A stretch of 64,000 nucleotides of DNA. Origin: Podocnemis expansa. Lineage: Eukaryota; Chordata; Testudines; Podocnemididae. Below, in pieces: positions 11,806 to 23,586 of the stretch. The DNA lies in NCBI GenBank assembly GCA_007922195.1, contig ML681997.1, positions 12,970,142 to 13,034,141 of the forward strand, read 5' to 3'. The notes beneath the pieces were generated by a model. It worked only from the letters and a program-made list of their open reading frames with translations. It was not told the origin of the DNA and did no database searches. The translations under genes were made by a program, and so were the position numbers. Each line of letters starts with the position of its first letter. Positions within the stretch are counted from its first letter, which is position 1.

Positions 11806-12169
11806 GGCTATATTTAGTTCAAACTAAACTCAAACTTATTAGTTCGAATTAACAAAGTGGACTAATTTGACTTAACATTAAGTTGAATTAGTCCACTTTG
11901 TTAATTTAAACTAACTGCCCTTATTTCAAATTTATTAAGTTCAAACTAAGAGCTAATCCTGGTCTACACCATCCTTAGTCTGAACTAAGGATCGAACTAA
12001 GGGCTTAGTTCGAGCTAACTGGAAGGTCTTTCTAATTCCAACTAAGCTTTCATTAGTTCAGATTAAGGAATTCCTTAATTCGAACTAATGAAAGCCTACT
12101 GTGGGCAGGTAGTAAGTTAGTTCAAATTATGCCTCTTTAGTTTGAACTAACTTGCAATTGTAGACATAC
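11806..12169. mobile_element. inverted-repeat DNA element inserted in the short repeat
   Basis: It starts GGCTATAT and ends TGTAGACATAC. Near its left end is a long hairpin: an arm reading 'gaattaacaaagtggacta' returns as 'tagtccactttgttaattt' around 'acttaacattaagt'. It belongs to the same subfamily as 55066-55483 but in the opposite orientation, because the hairpin, the central GGTCTACACC and the AATTCCTTAATTCGAAC block occur in reversed order there. It splits a copy of the short repeat, so it is younger than that copy. Confidence 0.8.
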
Positions 12170-12231
12170 AAAGTGCCACAGGACTCCTTGTTGTTTTTGC
12201 TGAAATCGACTAACACAGCTACTGCTCTGGA
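12170..12231 (+). mobile_element. short hammerhead-type repeat, 3' piece
   Basis: 'aagtgccacaggactccttg', then 'gctgaaatcgactaacacagctactgctctgg'. This completes the copy begun at 11766 and has the long 3' end. Confidence 0.8.
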
Positions 12232-12424
12232 TCTTATGAGATTGCTGCTAGTTGAGGTCCATGTCTTGAGCTTGCAGGGCTTCTGTATTGTGCAATCCAA
12301 ACCTAGTTGACTCTTTCTTTCCCTCTATGACAATCAGTTGTGAACTTGTAGTGACTGGTGGTGGGATGGGTGATTCTGAGGGTAGCTGCAGATGGTGGTT
12401 GTGGTAGTCGTGAGACCTTTGGGT

Positions 12425-12527
12425 GATGTGTTGGAGATTTTCAAAGGCACAAGTGACAGATTCCCATTGAAAGTTACTGGGATAGGCACCTAACAGCCAC
12501 TGGTGTACATGAAAATCTTCCCCTGTT
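12425..12527. repeat. ancient dispersed repeat
   Basis: 'gattttcaaaggcacaagtg', 'cccattgaaagttactggg' and 'aggcacctaa' use the same vocabulary as 680-900. Confidence 0.4.
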
Positions 12528-12535
12528 GTCTACAT

Positions 12536-13012
12536 CAGATGTTCTCAACTTTTCAAATGGAGCCCCACCACCGTGGACTTGTCAAACAATTGCACCCCAT
12601 CTTCCCCTGAATGATGCCTCCCTTTACCCCTTTTGAAGGGGGGGCACCTTTCAGAAAACAAAGGGGGGCACTTCCCATGCTGAGGCCCCGGTTCTTCCCT
12701 GGAAAGGGAAGATTTGTGGGGAGGTGCAGTTAGCAGGGGAGCACTTCCAGTGCTGTAGACCTTAAAAATCATGTCCCTCTTCCCCTGAACCCTGCTGGTC
12801 AGGAAAATAAAATCAGGCCTACAGTGCAGGATGCAGGAAGCATGGCAGCAGCAGTGGGAAGCAGCGATCACCAGCAATAATGCAGGAAACAGAACAGAGG
12901 CAGCAGGGGCGGCCAGTGGCATAGCAAGGTGGGGCCAAGCCCACATGTGTGCCCCCTGGGCACCCCACATCCTGTAGCCACTCAACCACAGTGCCCCTTG
13001 CTTGAACCACAG
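12536..13012. mobile_element. hAT-type non-autonomous DNA transposon
   Basis: The left end CAGATGTTCTCAACTTTT is the well-known hAT/Charlie-like terminus. The right end GCTTGAACCACAG is a degraded inverted copy. Exact 8-bp target duplications GTCTACAT lie at 12528-12535 and 13013-13020, the length characteristic of hAT transposases. The 146-codon minus-strand frame inside (12545-12985) has no transposase motif and is probably chance. Confidence 0.85.
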
Positions 13013-13257
13013 GTCTACATGAGCACTGAGATCTGTTACTATAATGAATCTAAAAGTCTCTGTTTATAGGCTTGATGACAGAAGCCAGATGGGCAGTGAT
13101 GTGGCACATACACCACCACTATTCACACACTCAGTTTGTTGGGACTTATGTACCAGCTCCCTCAAGTCTGTTCTTGGAAATGGGGAAGGACGTCCTCTCC
13201 AGTCCATAAAGCTGGATACAAAATCATGGCCACACTTCTGTCTGTGCTAGACTCATA

Positions 13258-13492
13258 TGGTATGTCTATACTGGAACCTTAGGTCAACTTAACCATCCTT
13301 AAGTCAACCTAAAGAAAGCTCTGTCCACACTGATAATATATTAAGTTGACTTAAGCCAGTGTAGATAGGGTTTAGCCCTTAAGTCAACATAATATGTGTG
13401 GAAGTAGGCTGTCTACAGGAGTTTTGAATGTGGATGCTCTAAGTTGAGCTTGTTAAGTTGACTTAACAGAGCCTCCAGTGTAGACATACCCA
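13258..13492. mobile_element. inverted-repeat DNA element (TTAAGTTGACTTAA subfamily)
   Basis: The ends TGGTATGTCTATACTGG and CCAGTGTAGACATACCCA form an 18-bp imperfect terminal inverted repeat. The interior repeats TAAGTTGACTTA and TTAAGTCAAC. No clear target duplication. 235 bp, non-coding. Confidence 0.75.
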
Positions 13493-16280
13493 GACTGTGC
13501 TGAGTAACTTGCAGAAACAAGCAGGAATTGGGCAAGAGTATCATGAACCCTTACAAAATGGCTAATATAGGTATAAACCTTCCTTTTCTGTGCCAGTCAG
13601 GAGGGCTCTGTCCTGATAGCAAGTATCTAAAGGAGGCATTACTGTCAAGTCCTTGATCACTTAAGTTGTTTTAAAGGCTGAAGAATGTACTTGTACCTCA
13701 TGCAGCTAAAAAACATGGTGTGAAGGCAGTCACGGTCCCTGCAGAGGACACCTCTCCAAGGGGTAAGGTAGAGGTGGGGTGGCTGATTAACAAAAGGTGA
13801 TGTGAGCACCTTGTCAAAAGTGACAAGATTATAGAAATGGGTATCTTCACCATGTAGAATTCAGACCCCAGTGGTCATGGTGTGTCTGCAACAGTTTGGA
13901 TCTTCCAAATTGCATGCGAAAATGATGCTTTATGAGTGCTCCTGTTGGAACTAGCTCATGCAAAGGGGCAGTGGCTTTGTTGTGCCCTATTCTTGCTCCA
14001 CATACAACAGCAGAACTATGCAAGTGCAGAAGAGAAGGCACATTGCATAATCACCACAGACAAAATGCTCCATCTGCATTGCATGACTCCTGCAAAATCA
14101 TTTTTAACTGATTTTTGCCTCACTGGTAATAGCACAGATGAACGTGAGTGTCCAGTTTGTTTCAGATGATGTCTACTCACCCTTATAAAAGCTATTTTGT
14201 TTCACTTTGTCATTGCTTATAGGCCTCCTGGCTCATTTATTTCTGCTCGCCTAGTTCATTTCATCAGCGTTGTGTCTAGCATTCTCCGCTGCTCTCACTA
14301 TTTCTAAACCCCACATCATGCAAATTGGAGATGAGCCCAAGTTGTACTTCATGGAATTGGATCTACATCTGAACTATGACCAAGCATGGGGTTAACTGGA
14401 TCTGGTGTCTATACAAAGTCACATGTCTAAAAGAAATACTGTGCAGCAGGAAAAGGAACTAGCATCCTTCCTCAGAAAAGCCTGCGCTCCAAGTCCTAAA
14501 CATGAGATCATGTGGACTGTGATCAATCATGATTTCAAGATAAATGCTGCAAGATGCCAATGTACTGAATGCTGCTGATGACTGCTATAAGAGGCTGGAA
14601 AACTCCATGTTGTAACATATTTATTTTTAATGCAGGCCAGATTAAAAGCTCAGAACAATACACCTTAAACAATAAGTGATGAAAATACATTCTATGCCTG
14701 TTGATAGGCTGATCAAATTCATGGTTGCACAGTTACTGTCTTTGGTGTGCACAATTTACAATAATTATGTTTGAAACAGATGCCACAGAGGTGTGTGGCA
14801 ATATAGCTATTGAGTGAAACTGAGCTCTTATGTGCTCTTTCTTTTTTTAAAAAAAACCCCAAAATCTACGGAATATAAATGTATGGGGGGTAGGGAGTGA
14901 CAGAATAGTTAAAGATGATAAAATAGTCCGAAAACCATTCAGCAGTTCCCCCGGTCACTGATACTGCACTGTATATCTTGACTGAAGGAGACCAAATAAC
15001 AGGGAGCCGGGAGGGAGATTTTTCCAAAGTGCAAATGGCCTTTAAGTGCCCAACATCCTTGCTTTTTACTGGGAGCTGAGCCGCTGCTATTTGCACCACA
15101 ACAAATCTCCCCATAAATGAAATGACAGTCTCCATTCCCCTGCCAAAGAGTAGTCATTTGCTCTAGGAAAGTATATACAAATAGTCCTGTTTTCTTTAGA
15201 AATACTTTCACAAGCCCAGGTGCAGATGTTTGGCAACAAGCAGAATCCCTACAGCAGTTTCTAGTGCATAAATCTTGTCCCTGGTAGATTTAAACGGCGA
15301 TAGAATGCACCAAAGAACAGGCTAACAAGCGCATCCTCTTTCTCCATTTTCAGGAAGGGCTTCTCCTTTTTTCTTGAATAGATGGAAGATTTCTTTTTAA
15401 GATGAATTTAATGCTGGTGGAAATGGCCAACTAATGCACTGGAAAGTGAAAGAACAGTGTATAGGGTTTGGCAGGGGCAGTACAGGAAAAACTCTGCACA
15501 ATGTGCTTTGAGGCACAACCATCAGGCCCTGTCATGGCTATATCTCCCAACTGAGTTTGTAACCAGTCAGTGGCATCAGTGGAGGGGCTTCGTTCATGGT
15601 TTGTTCCAGATGGGGTAAAAACTCTATTTTAAGCATGGTCAGTGACGATAACAGTGTTTCTCCTGTGCATTGTCTGGCGCAGTCCTGGAACTGATTCAGT
15701 GCTCTATTTGTGCAGTATGAACAGGATATGCTGGCTGTATTTATGTAACCAGATTGCCCAGCTAGCCCCCTCCCAGTCTTCCCAGAGAGGTTTACCCCAT
15801 GTGCTGTTGATACTAAGTGTGGGATGATGCCATTCTAGGCTTTGGTCGCTCTAGCCTCCTAGTGAGGCATGGCACGATAGACCTGCTTAATTTCGCAGAG
15901 TGCACTGGTACACACACAGCATGGTAGGTGCAAGCCATGGTGTTGCTGACAGAAATGCTGTTGTTTGGACACAAGCTACGTGGTTCACTTTGTAAATGGT
16001 TAAGATGAATGTACCGCTCACCAGTTACGAAGCCAGACTTCATAGCGATAAGCATAGGACTGGAGGAGGTTAGTCTTCAGGGCTATTTGAGTCCTTAATT
16101 TCTCCCCTGATAGCATCGTCTTGCTTTAATACAGCTTCAAAGATGGGCAAAGAAATTTTCATTGTAAGTGAAAATAGTATGAAGATTGTCTCCTCAAAGT
16201 ACATCAGCAAAACAAACTTTTTCTTCTTGACTTCATGATGACATGAAAAGGAGTCTGATTTGCTGTTGTAGTATGACCTG
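13493..16280. other. no recognised gene
   Basis: Single-copy-looking sequence. Frames at 13936-14169 and 14866-15211 contain no domain and lack convincing splice context. No repeat ends seen. Confidence 0.45.
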
Positions 16281-16288
16281 ATCCCATG

Positions 16289-16566
16289 TAGAGCCCTGCA
16301 TGGATACAAATAAGTGGATCTGTATCTGATCAGCATCCGCAAGAAATGGTCTGTGGATATCCATGTTGTATCCGCAGATGCAGATATAATGCGGATATCT
16401 GTGGATATCCACATATTTGCAGGGCTCTGGCTCTGTGCAGATAAATATATGTGGATCCGTACCCAATCTGCATCTGCAAGAAATGGTAGGCAGATATCCG
16501 TGTTGTATCCGCGGATGCGGATATAAGGTGGATATCTGTGGGTATCTGTGGATTTGCAGGGCTGTA
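16289..16566. mobile_element. hAT-like tandem-dimer MITE (GGATATCC-rich)
   Basis: The outer ends TAGAGCCCTGCA and TGCAGGGCTGTA match as inverted repeats at 11 of 12 positions. An 8-bp duplication ATCCCATG flanks the whole (16281-16288 and 16567-16574). Inside are two consecutive units of about 140 bp, each with 'ctgcaagaaatgg'-like and 'gttgtatccgc' words and ending in TTTGCAGGGCT. The first unit alone is bounded by AGAGCCCTGCA (16290-16300) and TGCAGGGCTCT (16419-16429). Overlapping open frames across it (to 167 codons) are translations of GGATATCC-type repeats, not a gene. Confidence 0.8.
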
Positions 16567-16614
16567 ATCCCATGTTTTACACTCCCCTGCATTTATTTTC
16601 ATCCAATTCCGTAA

Positions 16615-16684
16615 CAAAGTGGGATTTTCTCCCATGAAAGCGATAAATAAATCTGTTAGTCTTTAAATGCCACAAGACTCCTGG
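16615..16684 (+). mobile_element. short hammerhead-type repeat, short arm
   Basis: 'aagtgggattttctcccatg', 'aaagcgataaataaatctg', 'cacaagactcctgg'. It lacks the TCATG loop after GAAAGC and lacks the CCCCTTTGG end. Confidence 0.75.
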
Positions 16685-16689
16685 CTTTA

Positions 16690-19104
16690 TATGAAAAGGA
16701 GTGTTTATCTGGAGATAGGCAGCTCCTTTCCTTAAGGGAACAGGGTACATAAAACTTCTATTCCTGGACCACTATTTCATATTGAACACCTTAAGCACAC
16801 TGAGTTTCGGGATACAGAGGCTGGTTTAGAAACCTGGTCTTGGGTCTAGGGTTTTGTAGTCTGCTGTATCACTGTACTGAGTTAGAAGACCCATCATATT
16901 CTTTTAGTAAGATGCTGTCCTTTTTCTTCTGGTCAGTTTTTAACTTTTGGTCTTCTTCCTCCTTATAATAACTGTTAATGTACTTGAAAACTGTGTTTAA
17001 TCGTGAATACTTGACAACATCCTCAGGTTTCAAAATGCTAACGATAGCTCCTAAAAACCCATTCTGTCACTCAACAGTTTCTCCTACCTACCAGCTGTGA
17101 GAGACGCTATGTACTTTTAGTCTGGATTACTTTATTTCAAATGCCCTTGGTTTCCCATGGAAGCTGGAGGTAGAGTACACACAGATCAGTTGTGGGTGTT
17201 TATACATCTGCTTTATTTCTTACTGCTCAATGGCTAAAATGTATGGCCTTGGGCATACGGTACTGGCCTAGGGCCCAGGGAATTTGTGTCTAATTCCCAG
17301 CCCTGCATAGTCTGTGTGGCTATGAGCAGGTCAGTCTCTCAGTTCCCCATCCATACCATGGTGGATAATAATAACATTCCTTTCTTGCATATATAATGTA
17401 AGTTCAGGGAGGTGGGAAATACCTCTATGTGTCTCTTTACTGGTTAGCACAGTATGGCCCCAATCTTGGCTGGGCTTCTAGGTGCTATTTTAATAGTATT
17501 TTTTATCATTGCATGTATTGATAAACAAATATTCTTCCCCTCAGTACCTAGTAGTGAGATGTGATGACAGCATGTTCTATGCACCTAAATATTTCCAGAC
17601 CTGTGAGATCCATGTCTTTATGTACTGCAGAAAGCATTTAAATGGTACATAAACTGGCTGGTGAGCTGCAATGAAAGCTTGGCACCACGAATTTAGATGA
17701 ATGTTGAAAATACAGTTGACAATGGGGAGAAAAGATTTTCAGCCAAAACTGGGGGCTCAATTTAATGGTTAAAATAGTGGCCCTCTTGCTGAAGAAAGTG
17801 TGAAAGCTGTTACTCAGTTCAATGCACTCAGCTGCAGTACAGTGGAGAGAAATGTCTGGTGCCTTATTTAGAAACATAAAAATGTACGCCATTCCTGCAC
17901 ACTCATTGGCAGTAGTGCAAATGACCCATTACAGGCCAACACGCCAGTCCTATAATAGCACAGTCTAAGAGCCCTATCATGTTGCTATCATATTATGTTG
18001 GTGATCTATTGTTTTTATTTTTTTTTCCATTAACCCATTGGTTGTCATAATTTAAAATGACTTAGGCCAAAAAAATGTTGCAAGTGGACATCTCCAATAG
18101 TGTGGGTGGCTGGTGCTCTAGTCAGAGAATTAGTTTCCCTTTCCTGAAAGGTGCTGAGCAATTCTTCAGAGGCACCAAATGCTATCAACATTCACTGACT
18201 TCAGTGAATGCCCAGTGGAAGTCAGGACCCTAGAGGAGACACCCAGCAACTATCAGACCCAGTTCCTACATAGTACAAATAATCCTAACATGGACAGAAA
18301 CAATATCACACTTCAGTCCACCATACCAACTCCTGTATAAACTGTTACTGTGTCACTAAAGAAATGGACTATGAACATCCACGCTGTGGGGTGGCTTTAT
18401 CTGATACTAAATTTTGCCAGAAGCAAGTTCATGAAAAGAGTAATACATGGGCTGGAACACAGTTTTTCTGTGCATAGGCAACTGACTGACTAATTTTGCT
18501 TACAGGTTACGTGCAAGCAACAGAGAGAAAATATCAGTTAAAATCTTCATTATAGACATAATTCCTATAAGAACTTAGATGGTTAAAAAGTGTTCCCTTA
18601 TCCAGCCTCTGAGTCCCAGCTTCTTCCCCAGAAAGGCCAAATCTGTCTTTTGAAGGACCAGCTCACACAAGTGTGGAATCTTGTGGATGTCTGTATAACA
18701 AAAGTGACCTGTGACTTATTTGGTATGTGGCCTAAAGATCTGCTCCATCCTCTCCACAATATTTTCACTGGAACATTAGAGTGTTTGTTGGTTTCCTGCC
18801 TCCATGCTTTATTCTAGTTATGACATTTGTTGTCATTCATACATTTATTTGTTTTACTGGATCACCTAATGTTCCCAAGGGGCTAAGTACTGTATAAACA
18901 GAGTAAAAGGAAAGTCCCTGGCCCAGAAAGTTTAAAAGTTAAGATGCGACAACCCTAACAAACCACCCAAAGGAAGGGAAAGGAAGTACGAGGGATGTAA
19001 TAACAAGAACATTCATAAAAGATTAGCCTTGGAAGGTGTAATGATCTTGAGGGTTCATTTAAGACCAATTATTGAATGAGTGAGGAATAGAACTTTAATC
19101 ACAC
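16690..19104. other. no recognised gene; MIR-like remnant at 17255-17425
   Basis: At 17255-17425 'gtctaattcccagccctgc', 'gagcaggtcagtctctcag' and 'atggtggataataataac' follow the MIR core-to-3' order. The remainder holds no feature I can support. Confidence 0.4.
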
Positions 19105-19107
19105 ATA

Positions 19108-19553
19108 GGCTATGTCTACACATGCATTGTTATTTCGAAATAAGGATTTCGAAATGAGTTATTTTGAAATAAAATCCTTATTTTGAAATAAGTTAATTCG
19201 AATTAACAAAATGTTAATTCGAATTAAGGGAAAGCCTGCAATCCAAATGGCTGTTATTTCGGAAGGGATATTTCGAAATAAAGCTGTTTGGACCTGTTCT
19301 TTCGAAACAGCTCTTTCGAAACAACAGGTCTACACAGTGTTGTTTCGAAAGAACAGCTTTATTTCGAAATATCCCTTCTGAAATAACAGCCATTTCGGGG
19401 GGGGGCAGCTTTTACTTTTTCGAAATGACAATTCTTATTTTGAAAGGACGAGGTCCGTCCTTTCGAAATAAGAAAACGTCACGTAGACCTAATTTCTTTT
19501 ATTTCAAAATAACAAGTGTTATTTCGAAATAAAAGTGCTGTGTAGACGTGCCC
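19108..19553. mobile_element. inverted-repeat DNA element (TTATTTCGAAATAA subfamily)
   Basis: The ends GGCTATGTCTACAC and GTGTAGACGTGCCC are flanked on both sides by ATA (19105-19107 and 19554-19556). The interior is dominated by ATTTCGAAAT. It includes a long foldback: 'ggctgttatttcgga...tatttcgaaataaagctgtt' near 19249 is answered by its complement ending near 19396. 446 bp, no coding potential. Confidence 0.85.
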
Positions 19554-19689
19554 ATACTGGTGCAAATCCCAGGTGTGTAGCTGGGAGCAGCCATGTTAGC
19601 TCTCCTGTAGGACACATCTCCCAATTCACACAACTTTGGCGCATGCTAGGGAGTGTCTCTAAATTCACAACCTTGTACAAGTATATCTC

Positions 19690-20696
19690 TACAGAAGGGA
19701 TCTTAGGAATTCATCTAATCTAACTCCCTGCTCAAAGCAGGACCAACCCTAACTAAATCACTCCTGCCAGGACTTGGTCAAATTGGGCTTGAAAAACTTC
19801 TAAGGCTGGAGATTCTTCCTAGGTAACCCATTCCAGTACTTTACCACCCTCCTAGTGAAAAGCCCTTTTCTAATATCCAAACTACACCTCCTCCACTGCA
19901 ACTTGAGGCCATTGCTTCTTGTACTGTCATATGCTACCACTGAGACCAGCATAGCTCCATCCTCTTTAGAGTCTCCCTTCCAATTGTTGAAGGCTGCAAT
20001 CAAATCCTCCCTCACTCTTCGGTTCTGCAGACTAAATTAACCTGGTTCTCTCATCTCTCATCTTCTCTCATGAAGTCATCTGCTCCAACACCCTGATTTT
20101 CATTGTCCTTCACTGGACTCTCTACAATTTGTCAATATTGTTTTAATAGTGGGGGCCCAAAACTGTACACAATACTTTAAGTGTGGCCCCACCAACGCCC
20201 AATAGAGGGAAAGAATCATTTCCCTTGATCGCCTGGCAATGCTCCTATTAATGCAGCCCTATGTGCCATTAGATTTCTTGGCAATAAGGGCAGTCTATTG
20301 ACTCATACCCAGCTTTGTGTCCAATGTAAATCCTAGGTCCTTTTTTGAATGACTGCTGCCTAGCCAATCAATACCCAGTCTGTAGAAGTGCATAGGATTC
20401 TTGTCTTCAACAAAGACTCTGCACTTGTCCTTGCTGAACCTTCTTTAGGTGCAATCTTCCAGTTTGTCTAGGTCACTCTGTATCCCATCCCTATCTTCCA
20501 GCATGTCTACCACTCCCCCCAGCTTAGTGTGATCTGCAAACTTACTAATGATGCAGTAGATCTCATCATCCACATCATTAATGAAGATGGTGAACCAAAC
20601 CAGCTTGAGGACTGACCTGTCAGTCACTCTGCTTGCTACCAGCTGCCAACTAGACATTGAGCTGTTGATCACTACCTGTTGAGCTTGGTGATCTAC
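19690..20696 (-). pseudogene. CR1 LINE, ORF2 3' part plus 3' UTR (distal part)
   Basis: On the minus strand this runs from the 3' terminus (19690) back into the reverse transcriptase domain. A frame at 20445-20672 reads like the palm region of CR1 RT: FTIFINDVDDEI, then FADHTKLGG (coding positions near 20521-20540), where the catalytic FADD box has become FADH. The copy is 5'-truncated, carries stops and is inactive. A hAT inserted at 20697 splits it, and it resumes at 20878. Confidence 0.85.
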
Positions 20697-20877
20697 CAGT
20701 GGTTTTCAACCTTTTGTGGGTCATGACACACTGGGGTGGCATATTGTGACTTTACAGGACACATCAACCCACCCTCACCCCCAGGCCAAATCAAGCCATC
20801 GCCCTGGCTTTTGCTGACACACTTACTAATGTCTGGCAACACAGAATGTATCCAGACACAGTGGTTGAGAACCGCTC
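20697..20877. mobile_element. hAT-type MITE inserted in CR1
   Basis: Starts CAGTGGTTTTCAACCTTTTG and ends GGTTGAGAACCGCTC, the typical hAT inverted ends. 181 bp. CR1 sequence continues on both sides. The 8-bp duplication is too eroded to define. Confidence 0.75.
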
Positions 20878-21080
20878 TAGTCAGGTTTCTGTCCACTTTA
20901 TAGTACATTCATCCAACCCAAACTACTTGAATTTTTTGGCAAGAATACTGTGGGAGGCTATATCAACAGTTTTGCTAAAGTCAAGATACATCATTTCTGC
21001 CACGTCCTCCACATCCACAGAGTTAGTCACCTTATTATAGAAGGCAATCAGATTGGTCAGGCATGAGCTGACCTTCATAT
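20878..21080 (-). pseudogene. CR1 LINE (proximal part)
   Basis: Minus-strand CR1 RT sequence beyond the hAT insertion ('ttgctaaagtcaagata', 'accttattatagaaggcaatcagattggtcagg' in style). The antisense reads back to the conserved 'DFSKAFD'-type region. Truncated at about 21080. Confidence 0.75.
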
Positions 21081-22992
21081 AGACCATATGGGGTGCAACT
21101 AAAAGGTTGCAAGTTGAATAGAATTGTTTTAATTAAAACATTTGTAAGAAGTAAATAAACAAATAGGGGCTTCAGACACTTTCTAGCCATTTAGGTAGCA
21201 GTTAGCAGTCAACTGTTTCCTACAGATATCACAGGTGATATCCTGAACTCAGGGTTGAAAGGAGGCTTTATGGACTAGTTCAGGGAGAGGGTTCCATTCA
21301 GAAAGGGTGCCATAGAAGAAGATGCTTATGGAAGACACACACAAATGATCAGTGTAGAATGGCATCATAGAGGGGGAAACACAATAAAAACTCATAATGG
21401 CTAAGAGGGGAGTAACTAGATTGTGATGGCCTTGATGGTAAAGACAAAAAGTATGCATCTGATGTAGTGGCCAAGCAGAAGCCAGTAGAGTGGTCTCAAA
21501 GCAAGGGAGGAAGTGTCAAAATAAAAGGCCAGGCTGATGGTCTTTGCAGCAGACTTTTTAATGGACGTGATGGGTATGAGACAGATGTTTGTCAGTCTAG
21601 AAAGGAGGCTGATGTATTCCAGACAGACTATGGTGAAGGCCTGGGTCAATATTTTTAGTAGCCTGGGCTAGATGTTACAGATGATGCTAAGGAAGAAACA
21701 GCAAGTTTGGTTTTATGGCCTGAATATAGCAGTACAGAGAGAAAGCAGTCTAATGACACCAGGTCACCGACTTAACTGACAGGGATAATAGTAGTTTTGT
21801 CAACTGTGACAGAGAAAGCAAAGAATGGGGTGGACTGGAAGGAAAGATGGGTATTCATTTATAGCCACGGTCAAAGTTTTGTTGATGAGGGACACCGGGG
21901 GGGGGAGGGGAGAGGAATTATACAAGAATGGCCAATGGGTGGGAAGCTGCTCTCAGACTCTCACAAATTTAACTTGCAACAAAATTCCAACATGTGCAAT
22001 GGGAATCTGATGGTAGAATTTTCATTTTCATCCTTGCCCATTTTAAGAAATATAATACTTATAAGAGACTTCCATACTATCTGTTCGGCCTGTTCTAAAA
22101 AAATGTTCCTTTACAAACAGATGTCAGAGATGATCTAGGCGTAACTGGTCCTAACTTAGAATAGAAGACTGAACTCTGACATCTCGAGGTCTCCTCCTGT
22201 CATACATTTCTATGACCAGGTAGTTAAACAACAGCCTGCATTCAACTTGGTAGCATGCATAACATGTGTAAAGAGCAGCATATTTATAATAGACTGATGA
22301 AGTTATGTTAAAACACAATGAGTAATCTATTTAAGCACATGACTTGCATTATCATTGCTTTAACCATACAAAGTGCATGCATGTATGTGACACATCTAAG
22401 GAATGTGTTGTCTATAGCTTAAAAAGTCCCCAGAAGTGGTGTGGAAAAAGAATGTCTGCTGATAACATTGACACAAGCAGAGCTGTTGGTACTTAACTAC
22501 TTATCTTTGCTTAAGTGTCTTTTTAAAAACACACAGACATCAACTCATAATTATGAATATCTAAACCTGGGATCTGAATGAAATTTGCCCTCCGCTTGTT
22601 CCAACTTTAGGTCCTTGAAGGTATTTGATCATGTTCATTTCTCATCTATACCCATGTATGTTAATAGACTTGTATGGGTGTAAAAAATCAAATTGTGGTC
22701 TCTTACAATTAACTGTTGCTAACACACCAATATATATTAGTATGCATAAGCATCCTGGACCAATTTTTACTTTAACCTTAGACAGAATATGCACTTGTGA
22801 TCTATCATATTTTGTCTTTCGATCATGGATGTAGACTTGATCATTCATGGATGGACAACAAGTGATTAAGCTTTAATAAGAAAATGCATGGTATAACTTT
22901 ATACAGATCAAAGCTATCGGGCAAAATTCTTCTGTCTGAGCCATGTGCATATGAAATCTGCATTGTATGTGTCTATTGCATATTTTTCTTTC
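21081..22992. other. no recognised gene
   Basis: AT-rich. Frames at 21416-21658 and 21797-22138 show no known motif. A short G-run occurs near 21899-21908. Confidence 0.45.
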
Positions 22993-23586
22993 AGGGCTTA
23001 TCTACACTTGGTGTGGAACTGTGATCTTAAGCTGTTGAATTACATAAGGTGAAGGTGAGTGATCACAGCAGATTGCTTGCTCAGAGTCTTGTGTCCTCAT
23101 TGCTCACATTACTTCCTGAAATGCACTGCACTGTGAGAGGTAGGCCCAAGGGCTTTTGCGGAGGGATTCATCCTCAGCTCACTCCCCCATCCCTCTTCTG
23201 TAAACAAACAAACAAAAAAGCAGGAAAAGCTTTCTTTGCTGTTTTTCTGCTGTAGGCAGAACAGAGAGGCACATTGCTTCAGGCAAGAGAGGAATTAATT
23301 GAAAACTTCCCAGGGCTGCATGCAGGAAGGGAGGAGCTATGTTGCCATGGTAAAGAGACAGGAAAAACCAGAAAGGCTTCTCTCTGGCTGCACAGACCTA
23401 AGCTGAAACTGTATATCTCAACCTCAGTGCTATGCCACTTGCAGGAATGGTGTTAACAGATCGAATTATAGCTCCTTTTTTTTTTCAAAGTTACATCTAC
23501 ACTGCTCTGACAGTGGAGATGCAGGCTGCAGAAGGCCGAGGTAAGCAGTGTTATGTCGAACTTCACTATCAGTGTAGACTAGGCCT
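22993..23586. mobile_element. possible inverted-repeat DNA element
   Basis: AGGGCTTATCTACACT at 22993 is answered by AGTGTAGACTAGGCCT at 23571-23586, a 13-of-16 inverted repeat close to the GGCTATGTCTACAC termini elsewhere. The interior lacks the TTCGAA/GTTTGAAC reiteration of the other members, so it would be a different subfamily or a coincidence. A second internal CATCTACACTG lies at 23494. Confidence 0.4.

Noticed and set aside
12545..12985. 146-codon minus-strand frame
   Set aside because: It is wholly inside a non-autonomous hAT element and has no transposase motif.
16070..16573. Longest open frame in the window (167 codons, minus), with overlapping frames in other phases
   Set aside because: It is the translation of GGATATCC-type repeats in a hAT-like dimer. 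Three overlapping frames are all open for the same reason.
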